From positions 33,031 through 97,030 of the forward strand of contig JAZQVO010000019.1 in NCBI GenBank assembly GCA_045631905.1: 64,000 nucleotides of DNA, in the 5' to 3' direction. Both the position numbers and the translations under genes were made by a program. This DNA is from HGM04593 sp045631905. Lineage in GTDB: Bacteria > Bacteroidota > Bacteroidia > Bacteroidales > Bacteroidaceae. This document shows, piece after piece, positions 32,403 to 39,728 of the stretch; within the stretch, counting starts at the first letter, position 1; each line of letters starts with the position of its first letter. Under the pieces are notes generated by a model that made no database searches, was not told the DNA's origin, and saw nothing but the letters and a program-made list of their open reading frames with translations.

Positions 32403-33437
32403 CTACTCCTCCACTACGTTAGCAAACCTGTCCCACACGGTAGCAAAGCCATACTCGGCTACAGCTCCGGCCGGCACCACAAGCGTAGCACTTGCATAAA
32501 CAGTAGCATCGGCAATATCTTTTGCACACATAGGTGCTGCAACAGGGTTCATGTGAAGTTCTTTCAACGAAGAGCAGTTGCGGAAAGCCTGCTCACCCAC
32601 ATTCACCACCGCCGAAGGTATTACAAGCACCCGCAACGAAGAGCAGTTGTAAAAAGCACCATACCCTATGCTGAGCAAGCTACCGGGCAACGACACCTCT
32701 TTCAACGATGTGCAACCGCCCAACACACCTTGGTCGAGCAGGTTCACCCCTTCGGGCAAAGTAAAAGCGACAAGCGATGAACAGCCCCAGAAGGCACCCT
32801 TCTTCACAGACACCAACGACGAGGGCAAGACAACACTCTCCAACGCGGTACAATCGCGAAAAGCCCACCCTTCGAGCGAAACCACCCCCTCGGGCACTGT
32901 AACCTCGCGCAACGACGAACAACCGGCAAAAGCATATTCGCCTATGCTCTCAATATCGGCACCCATAGAGACCGTTTCGAGCGACACGCAACCATCGAAA
33001 AGCGAGGCCTCGATGCTTATGAGCGAGTCGGGCAGAAAAACCTTTTCAAGAGCCGTGCAACCGGCAAAAGCCCCCTTGCCTATAACAGGCACCGAAGGTG
33101 GAAAAAACAACGCACGTAGCGATGTACAACCCTTGAAAGCATTCATACCCACTATGTGTAGCCCGCTACCGAAACGCACCTCTACAAGCGATGTACAGCA
33201 CTCGAAGGCCGATATTCCAACACTCTCGACAGCATCGCCTATCTCCACCGCCTGCAAGCCCGTGCAACCGGCAAAAGCCTCGTCGAGCACATCGGTAACC
33301 TTGTACTCCTTACCGCCCGACACAACCAATTTGGGAATAACCACTCGACCACAAAAAGGAACATCGTTCTTTGTAACCGTAGCTGTGCCATCGGCCGGGT
33401 TCAACAAATAAGGTATATCATCTATTTTTGTAATCAT
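32403..33437 (-). CDS. Leucine-rich repeat protein, BspA type
   Basis: A 344-residue protein made of about a dozen 23-residue BspA-type LRR_5 repeats, recognised by the recurring pattern GAFxGCTSLxxVxLPxSLxSI (for example AFAGCSSLREVTVPEGV and AFYNCSSLRVLVIPSAV). No signal peptide is seen; the N-terminus is MITKIDDIPYLLN. BspA-type repeats usually mediate binding, often on surfaces, but this one may be cytoplasmic. Its start lies 12 bases after the queA stop, so the two may share a transcript. Confidence 0.88.
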   Translation of the reverse strand: MITKIDDIPYLLNPADGTATVTKNDVPFCGRVVIPKLVVSGGKEYKVTDVLDEAFAGCTGLQAVEIGDAVESVGISAFECCTSLVEVRFGSGLHIVGMNAFKGCTSLRALFFPPSVPVIGKGAFAGCTALEKVFLPDSLISIEASLFDGCVSLETVSMGADIESIGEYAFAGCSSLREVTVPEGVVSLEGWAFRDCTALESVVLPSSLVSVKKGAFWGCSSLVAFTLPEGVNLLDQGVLGGCTSLKEVSLPGSLLSIGYGAFYNCSSLRVLVIPSAVVNVGEQAFRNCSSLKELHMNPVAAPMCAKDIADATVYASATLVVPAGAVAEYGFATVWDRFANVVEE

Positions 33438-33449
33438 AAGAAAAATTTA

Positions 33450-34664
33450 TTAAGGAATGAGCAACGAGCTGTCGCCGTAACTGAGAAAACGAAAATCGTG
33501 CGACAAAGCATAATCGTAAATCTTTTTCCAATCACCCTTTACAAAAGCCGACACCAAGAGCAACAACGTACTCTTTGGTTGATGAAAATTTGTAACTATC
33601 GCCTTAACGATGCGAAAGGTGTAGCCCGGAGCAATCATTATCTGTGTGTGAGCATGCAACGATACAAGATTATTCTTCTCCATGTATACAACAAGAGCGT
33701 CGAGAGCCTCCAAGGTCGATAGCGTGTGCTCCCTGTTATAAGGTGTCCACTGCCCCACATGAAGCTCTGCGGGCGATAGAGAGGGATTCTCTTTCACAGC
33801 CTCGCCTATAAAGTAAAGGCTCTCCAAGGTGCGTACCGAGGTGGTTCCCACAGCCACCGCCGTACCACCCGCTGTAATAATCTTCTTCAAAAGTTCAAGA
33901 CGCACCTCAATATACTCCTCGTGCATCTCGTGCTCGGCTATAATATCGCTCTTCACAGGCTTGAAGGTGCCTGCTCCCACATGCAAGGTAACCTCCTCGC
34001 AATCGATGCCCGATGTTTTTAAAGCCTCCAACACAGCAGGCGTAAAATGTAGGCCGGCTGTCGGTGCCGCCACCGAACCTTTCACCTTTGAATATACTGT
34101 TTGATATGTTTTTGTATCGTTCTCCTCGGTGCGACGGTTCAAATAGGGAGGTATAGGTAACTCGCCTGCCGCCTCCAACAACTCGGCAAAGGAGCAACCA
34201 CCGTCCCAAGTAAAACGCACACTGTTCACTGCTGCCGCCTCGCTCACTCGTTCCACACAAAGGGTAACGGTGCTGTCGGCAATTTTTATCTCCTGCGACA
34301 ACACACCACCCTTCCAACGGTTACTGTTCCCCACAAGACACTGCCACACACAGCTTTTTGTCTGCTGGAACACCTGCAAGTAGTCACTTGGTTGCTCGGG
34401 CTCCAAGCAAAAGACCTCTATTGTTGCACCTGTTGCCTTTTTAAAGCGCAAGCGAGCCTGAATAACTTTTGTGTTATTAAAGACCATCAAACTGTTTTTA
34501 GGTATATATGTCGGTAGCGAGGTAAAAGTATCCTCACTAACATCACCGGCATTGTACAACAACAATTTAGAGGAGTCGCGCTCGGGAAGAGGATATTTGG
34601 CTATTCTCTCGTCGGGCAACGGGTAATCATATTCGGCTATCGCAATTTCCTGTACCTTTTTCAT
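33450..34664 (-). CDS. queA: tRNA queuosine synthesis: SAM:tRNA ribosyltransferase-isomerase
   Basis: A 404-residue QueA, which moves the ribosyl group of S-adenosylmethionine to 7-aminomethyl-7-deazaguanine in tRNA to form epoxyqueuosine. Motifs include DYPLPDERIAKYPLPERDSS at the start, GSVAAPTAGLHFT, LHVGAGTFKPV, VGTTSVRTLES and FHQPKSTLLLLVSAF. It is somewhat longer than the E. coli enzyme, as usual in Bacteroidetes. A near-consensus TATCTTCG box lies at 34690-34683. Confidence 0.95.
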   Translation of the reverse strand: MKKVQEIAIAEYDYPLPDERIAKYPLPERDSSKLLLYNAGDVSEDTFTSLPTYIPKNSLMVFNNTKVIQARLRFKKATGATIEVFCLEPEQPSDYLQVFQQTKSCVWQCLVGNSNRWKGGVLSQEIKIADSTVTLCVERVSEAAAVNSVRFTWDGGCSFAELLEAAGELPIPPYLNRRTEENDTKTYQTVYSKVKGSVAAPTAGLHFTPAVLEALKTSGIDCEEVTLHVGAGTFKPVKSDIIAEHEMHEEYIEVRLELLKKIITAGGTAVAVGTTSVRTLESLYFIGEAVKENPSLSPAELHVGQWTPYNREHTLSTLEALDALVVYMEKNNLVSLHAHTQIMIAPGYTFRIVKAIVTNFHQPKSTLLLLVSAFVKGDWKKIYDYALSHDFRFLSYGDSSLLIP

Positions 34665-34860
34665 AGTTTTGTTTTGGAAGTGCGAAGATACTAAGAACTT
34701 GTGTAAAAGTTGTTATAAACAGGCTACTTTTACTATTGTTTGCACAGCAAATATTTACTTGGTGGTGAAACCTGATGTTAATTTAATGCAAATAACAATT
34801 ATAACAGAGACAAAGCAAAAAAATAGAGACAGATAAAAGAAAAATTTTTGATTTTATTTT

Positions 34861-34868
34861 TAACTTTG
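34861..34868 (+). promoter_or_regulatory. -7 box of the restriction-modification pair
   Basis: TAACTTTG, 18 bases before the methyltransferase ATG. The rest of the 34665-34886 gap is AT-rich; no controller gene or repeat was found. Confidence 0.65.
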
Positions 34869-34886
34869 TGATAAAATAAAATTGTT

Positions 34887-36326
34887 ATGCCGTCTAATTA
34901 TAAGGAGAAACATACAGGTCAAGTATTTACACCCGATTATATTGTTTGCGAGATGTTGAATTATGCAAATTATACAATTTGTAGCGACATACTAAACAAA
35001 CATATTATTGAAAATAGTTGTGGCGACGGGGCCTTCCTTATTCAAATTGTAAAAAGATACATTCAATCGGCACTACAAAACAATTTAACAAAAAAAGAGA
35101 TTGTCGGTGGTTTAGAAAAGTATATTCACGGCATAGACAATGATAAAATTGCTATTGAAAATTGTATAAACAATTTGAATGAAATCGTAGCCGAATATGA
35201 ACTAACAGAGATTAAATGGGATATTCATCATAATGACACATTAAAAACCAAAGATTATGATGGCAAAATGGATTTTGTTGTAGGTAACCCTCCATACGTG
35301 CGTGTGCATAATCTGGAAAGCACATACAACGATGTAAAAAGATTCAAATTTGCCGAGGGGGGAATGACCGATTTATACCTGGTCTTTTTTGAGATAGGTT
35401 TTAATATGTTGAACAAAGATGGCATAATGTGTTATATCACGCCATCATCGTGGCTGAGCAGTGTGGCAGCCAAGAACTTACGTTCATACATATCGGAGCA
35501 TAAAAACCTTGTATCGATAGTAGATTTAGGACATTTTCAACCATTTAACGGTATTACGACATATACTATGATTTCAACATTCTCAAAAAGCAGGAAATGC
35601 GACGAATTTGATTATTATAGTTTTAACGGCAACACACAGCAAAGAGAATTTGTTGATAAATTATCTTACGAAAACATCTCTATTGATTCATATTTTTACA
35701 TTGCAAACAGACAAAATTTGCAAGTGCTGAAAAATATAAAATGTGGCAAACACAAAAGTCGTGTAAGAGTGAAAAACGGGTTTGCAACATTGGCCGATAA
35801 GAGTTTTATAGGAGATAATATCCCGAATACATCTATAACCATACCAATTATAAAAGCATCGACAGGCAGATGGACAAAATGTTTATTCCCATATGACAAA
35901 AACGGGAAAGCTCTACCCGAGGAGATAATATTTTCGGACAAGATGCTGAAAGAACATTTTGAAGAAGAAAAAAAGAATTTATTAAAAGGCAAGCCCGAAT
36001 ATGATGGTTGGTATTTATACGGACGAACACAAGCCCTTTCCGATGTTTGGAAAGACAAAATCTCCATCAACACACTATTAAGGACAAAAGCCGATTTAAA
36101 GGTCGAAGAAGCAAAAGCCGGGAAAGGTATTTATAGCGGATTATATATTATAGGTGATATTGATATTAAAACAGCCAAAGAGATTTTAATATCAGACGAG
36201 TTTGTCGAATATATCAAGTGTATCAAAAAATACAAAAGCGGTGGATACTACACCTATAATACCAAAGACGTAGAACAATTTATAAACTACAAACTAAATT
36301 TATTAAATAACGATGAACAATCTTGA
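34887..36326 (+). CDS. DNA adenine-N6 methyltransferase of a type II R-M system
   Basis: A 479-residue N6_Mtase/Eco57I-like DNA methyltransferase. Near residue 40, IIENSCGDGAFLIQIV is the SAM-binding motif I, and N134-P-P-Y in DFVVGNPPYVRV is the catalytic motif IV of adenine methylases. The C-terminal half probably holds the target recognition domain. The gene is markedly more AT-rich than its neighbours, as expected of a transferred gene. It overlaps the downstream putative restriction gene by 14 bases. The recognition site cannot be predicted. Confidence 0.9.
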   Translation: MPSNYKEKHTGQVFTPDYIVCEMLNYANYTICSDILNKHIIENSCGDGAFLIQIVKRYIQSALQNNLTKKEIVGGLEKYIHGIDNDKIAIENCINNLNEIVAEYELTEIKWDIHHNDTLKTKDYDGKMDFVVGNPPYVRVHNLESTYNDVKRFKFAEGGMTDLYLVFFEIGFNMLNKDGIMCYITPSSWLSSVAAKNLRSYISEHKNLVSIVDLGHFQPFNGITTYTMISTFSKSRKCDEFDYYSFNGNTQQREFVDKLSYENISIDSYFYIANRQNLQVLKNIKCGKHKSRVRVKNGFATLADKSFIGDNIPNTSITIPIIKASTGRWTKCLFPYDKNGKALPEEIIFSDKMLKEHFEEEKKNLLKGKPEYDGWYLYGRTQALSDVWKDKISINTLLRTKADLKVEEAKAGKGIYSGLYIIGDIDIKTAKEILISDEFVEYIKCIKKYKSGGYYTYNTKDVEQFINYKLNLLNNDEQS

Positions 36327-37020
36327 TTTTCTAAACGTCATATCCCTTTCTTTCAAAGAATTCTTAGAATCGGGCACATCACGTTCAAATGCAAAATTAA
36401 AGCCTTTGCACGGAGCGATAGCACAAGATATTGCCTCACGTTTAGGAGAAGATTACAAAGTTTTTTCGCAAGGGTATGGCAATGATAAAGAGGAAAAAAT
36501 TTGCGGTCGCTATGTAGATAAAATGGTTGATATAACAGTGCAAGACTGCAAAGGAAAAGCAGTTGCCGGTATTGCCGTTAAATTTGTCATGCAGAACTAT
36601 TCACAAAATTCAAACAACTATTTTGAGAACATGTTGGGCGAAACGGCAAATATCAGAAGTAACAAGATACCATACTTTCAAGTGTTTATAATACTCGACA
36701 AGCTACCCTACTATAAAAAAGATAAAACAATTCAAAAGTGGGAAACATTCACAGACCGCAACATTAACAAATACATCAACCTGTCGAAAGATAATACAGA
36801 CCTCTTTTTCCACACACCCAACAAAACACTTATATATGTAGTGCACATACCCGACAACGATAATTTAGGCACAAGAGACGAATACAGGTCATATTATAAA
36901 AAAAATCAGCCGGCCGTTAAACTATCGACACACATATACAGGGATTTTGACTCGGCTGTTATTTTAAATGATTACGAAACGTTCATAAACAAAGTTTATC
37001 ACACAATTTTGTCTGCATAA
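36313..37020 (+). CDS. Putative type II restriction endonuclease
   Basis: A 235-residue protein translationally coupled to the methyltransferase. It has a plausible PD-(D/E)XK-like core: Asp73 in KMVDITVQD followed by Ala88-Val-Lys90 in AGIAVKFVM (AxK in place of the usual ExK), then a helix NNYFENMLGETANIR. No toxin or transporter features are present. Position, AT-rich composition and this core make it the likely cognate restriction enzyme; family membership is inference. Confidence 0.72.
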   Translation: MNNLDFLNVISLSFKEFLESGTSRSNAKLKPLHGAIAQDIASRLGEDYKVFSQGYGNDKEEKICGRYVDKMVDITVQDCKGKAVAGIAVKFVMQNYSQNSNNYFENMLGETANIRSNKIPYFQVFIILDKLPYYKKDKTIQKWETFTDRNINKYINLSKDNTDLFFHTPNKTLIYVVHIPDNDNLGTRDEYRSYYKKNQPAVKLSTHIYRDFDSAVILNDYETFINKVYHTILSA

Positions 37021-37071
37021 CCATTATACTACCATAGAGCGAGAGAGCATTAACGACAATACAATATATGA

Positions 37072-37101
37072 ACAAAGCCCTGCCAACCGGCAGGGCTTTG
37101 T
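37072..37101. terminator. Bidirectional terminator between the R-M pair and fba
   Basis: ACAAAGCCCTGCC (37072-37084) pairs perfectly with GGCAGGGCTTTGT (37089-37101) around AACC. It lies between convergent genes. Confidence 0.88.
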
Positions 37102-37121
37102 ATTTATGAAACAGCAATTAA

Positions 37122-38123
37122 TTACTGAGCCAATTTGTTGTCTGAACCAAGAACGTTCACAATCTTGTGAATGTACTGTTTCTTCATGTTCTCGCGAGCG
37201 GGGCCCAAGTACTTTCTGGGGTCGAACTCTGCGGGGTTTGTAGCAAATACCTCACGAACAGCTGCTGTCATAGCGAGACGGCTGTCGCTGTCGATGTTGA
37301 TTTTGCAAACTGCAAGTGAAGCTGCCTTGCGGAGCTCCTCTTCGGGGATACCGATAGCATCTTTCAATTCACCGCCATACTTGTTGATTGTCTCAACCTC
37401 CTCCTGGGGAACAGAAGAAGAACCGTGAAGAACGATGGGGAAACCGGGAAGCTCTTTCATACAGCCCTCCAATACATCGAATGCCAAGGGGGGAGGAACG
37501 AGGATACCCTTCTCGTTACGTGTGCACTGCTCGGGTTTGAACTTGTTGGCACCGTGAGAAGTACCGATTGAGATAGCCAAGCTGTCGCAACCTGTCTTTG
37601 TTACGAAGTCTACAACCTCCTCGGGACGTGTATATGTGTGGTGCTCGGCAACAACGTCGTCCTCAACACCTGCGAGGATACCAAGCTCACCCTCAACTGT
37701 TACATCGTACTGGTGTGCATACTCTACAACTTTCTTTGTAAGAGCCACATTCTCCTCGTAGGGAAGGTGTGAACCGTCGATCATAACCGATGAGAAGCCC
37801 ATGTCGATACAAGACTTACACAACTCGAAAGAGTTACCGTGGTCGAGGTGAAGAACAATCTCAGGATTTGCGCAACCGAGCTCTTTTGCATACTCAACAG
37901 CACCCTCAGCCATGTAACGGAGAAGTGTCTGGTTAGCATACTTACGAGCACCGCTCGATACCTGAAGGATAACGGGAGACTTTGTCTCTACTGCAGCCAT
38001 AACAATAGCCTGCAACTGCTCCATGTTGTTGAAGTTGAATGCAGGGATTGCATAACCACCTTTCATTGCTCTTGCAAACATATCACGTGTGTTTACAAGA
38101 CCTAGTTCTTTAAAGTTTACCAT
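37122..38123 (-). CDS. fba: Class II fructose-1,6-bisphosphate aldolase
   Basis: A 333-residue zinc-dependent aldolase of glycolysis and gluconeogenesis. It shows AYAIPAFNFNNMEQL-type opening (GYAIPAFNFNNMEQL), the zinc ligands in VLHLDHGNSFELC, EGELGILAGVEDDV, and SIGTSHGANKF and VLHGSSSVPQEEV for substrate and zinc binding. Codon use is that of a highly expressed gene. A TAATTTTG -7 box (38193-38186) lies 63 bases upstream. It is monocistronic. Confidence 0.97.
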   Translation of the reverse strand: MVNFKELGLVNTRDMFARAMKGGYAIPAFNFNNMEQLQAIVMAAVETKSPVILQVSSGARKYANQTLLRYMAEGAVEYAKELGCANPEIVLHLDHGNSFELCKSCIDMGFSSVMIDGSHLPYEENVALTKKVVEYAHQYDVTVEGELGILAGVEDDVVAEHHTYTRPEEVVDFVTKTGCDSLAISIGTSHGANKFKPEQCTRNEKGILVPPPLAFDVLEGCMKELPGFPIVLHGSSSVPQEEVETINKYGGELKDAIGIPEEELRKAASLAVCKINIDSDSRLAMTAAVREVFATNPAEFDPRKYLGPARENMKKQYIHKIVNVLGSDNKLAQ

Positions 38124-38185
38124 AATTTTATACTTTTAAAAGTAATTAAGTTAATCTATCCTAACCCGCTTTACGGGATTCTTTG

Positions 38186-38193
38186 CAAAATTA
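38186..38193 (-). promoter_or_regulatory. -7 box of fba
   Basis: TAATTTTG on the minus strand, leaving a leader of about 55-60 bases. Confidence 0.7.
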
Positions 38194-38328
38194 GTAAAAT
38201 TCTTTCCTTAAATGAAACAATAAGCAAAAAAATATAGCCACAAAAATAGAAAAGTATAAAAAACAAGGTTACAGAGGCTGTTCAATAATATTTTATGGCA
38301 ACATGAGTGGTTTTTCGGCAAAAAAGAG

Positions 38329-38336
38329 TAAATTTG
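38329..38336 (+). promoter_or_regulatory. -7 box of the udk unit
   Basis: TAAATTTG lies between two in-frame ATGs (38303 and 38366), so it favours the downstream one as the udk start. Confidence 0.65.
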
Positions 38337-38365
38337 CTGTTAGTGTATCAACAAAAAACGAACAT

Positions 38366-38977
38366 ATGTATATTATAGGTATTGCAGGTGGAACCGGTTC
38401 GGGAAAGACCACAGTTGTAAAAGAGATTATAAAATCGTTGCCACAAGCATCGATAACAATAATACCACAGGATTCGTACTACAAGGACAGCAGTCATGTC
38501 CCTGTGGAGGAACGCCAGTTTATCAACTTCGACCACCCCGATGCCTTCGATTGGGACCTCTTGGTTGAACATATAGCCATGTTGCGCAACGGGAAAGCGG
38601 TGGAGCAACCAACATACTCGTACATAACATGCACACGTCAGCCAGAAACGGTACATGTGGAACCGAAAGAAATTATAATCATCGAGGGAATCATGGCACT
38701 TGTGAGCCCGGAGTTGCGCGACCTCATGGACCTTAAAATTTTTGTTGATGCCGATGCCGACGACCGTCTCATTCGCCTCATAAGACGCGATGTCATTGAG
38801 CGTGGGCGCACACCGGAAACAGTAATTTCGCGCTACGAGAGAATAGTAAAGGAGATGCATTGGGAATTTATAGAACCCACAAAAAAGTATGCCGATATTA
38901 TAATACCACAAGGCGGGCACAACGTAAAAGCCATAAAAATGTTGCAAATGTTCATAAGCTACTTCATAAACAAATAG
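38366..38977 (+). CDS. udk: Uridine kinase
   Basis: A 203-residue P-loop kinase that phosphorylates uridine and cytidine in pyrimidine salvage. Walker A is GIAGGTGSGKTTV (residues 5-17). IPQDSYYKD, NFDHPDAFDWDLL, IIIEGIMAL and RLIRRDVIERGRT are all family motifs. The length matches E. coli Udk after removing a 21-residue upstream extension that precedes the -7 box. It is followed 4 bases later by the transglycosylase gene. Confidence 0.95.
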   Translation: MYIIGIAGGTGSGKTTVVKEIIKSLPQASITIIPQDSYYKDSSHVPVEERQFINFDHPDAFDWDLLVEHIAMLRNGKAVEQPTYSYITCTRQPETVHVEPKEIIIIEGIMALVSPELRDLMDLKIFVDADADDRLIRLIRRDVIERGRTPETVISRYERIVKEMHWEFIEPTKKYADIIIPQGGHNVKAIKMLQMFISYFINK

Positions 38978-38981
38978 AAAG

Positions 38982-39728
38982 ATGCAGTTGAAATTTGTAT
39001 ACCCCATCGCCATTCTAATAGCCTTTGTTATTATTGTAACCGAGGGCGATATTATTTTTCGCGGTAAAGTAAAAGAGGTATACTACACACCTGCCGAAGT
39101 AAAGATAACCTACCTGTCGCCCCATGTTGAGTTGTCGCCCTACGACAAGCACTTTCGCGAAGCGGCCGACAGCCTTGGGTGGGACTGGAAATTCATAGCA
39201 GCGATAGGTTTCACAGAGTCGCGTTTCGACAGTGTCGCGATGTCGGGGGTTGGTGCATGCGGTGTTATGCAGGTTATGCCTGCGACGTTGCGAGGCTTGG
39301 GAATACCCGACTCGCTTTTCATGGACACAAGAACAAACATCATGGCCGCATCGGAACTTCTGAGCAGTCTCGACTATCTATACCGTCGTATAGAAGATTT
39401 TGAAGAACGCGCCAACTTTATTCTGGCATCGTACAACGCCGGTGCAGGACACATAGGCGATGCCATGAACCTTGCACAAAAACATGGCTTGCCACGCTAT
39501 GTTTGGAACAACAATGTCGATAGTTTCCTCGTTCTAAAAAGCCTCCCCGAATACTACACCGACAGCGTGTGCAAAAACGGTTCTTTCAGCGACTGGAAAC
39601 AGACACTCTCCTTTGTAAAGAAGGTAAAACGCACATGGAGAAAATTTGAAAGAAAGCAAAAACAATACAACGACTCGATAAATATCATACTTGCACAAGA
39701 CAGCACAAAAAGAGTAAGAACAGAATGA
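38982..39728 (+). CDS. Membrane-anchored lytic transglycosylase
   Basis: A 248-residue protein with an N-terminal signal or anchor (residues 5-22) and an SLT/MltF-like catalytic domain at about residues 60-200. GFTESRFDSVAMSGVGACGVMQVMP contains the catalytic Glu and the GVMQVMP motif, and LASYNAGAGHI is also typical. It cleaves peptidoglycan between MurNAc and GlcNAc. The C-terminal 30 residues are very basic. It lies between udk and the nuclease-helicase, overlapping the latter by 4 bases. Confidence 0.92.
   Translation: MQLKFVYPIAILIAFVIIVTEGDIIFRGKVKEVYYTPAEVKITYLSPHVELSPYDKHFREAADSLGWDWKFIAAIGFTESRFDSVAMSGVGACGVMQVMPATLRGLGIPDSLFMDTRTNIMAASELLSSLDYLYRRIEDFEERANFILASYNAGAGHIGDAMNLAQKHGLPRYVWNNNVDSFLVLKSLPEYYTDSVCKNGSFSDWKQTLSFVKKVKRTWRKFERKQKQYNDSINIILAQDSTKRVRTE

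Noticed and set aside
32668..33411. A 247-codon plus-strand open frame opposite the LRR gene
   Set aside because: Its repeats simply mirror the repetitive LRR coding sequence on the other strand.
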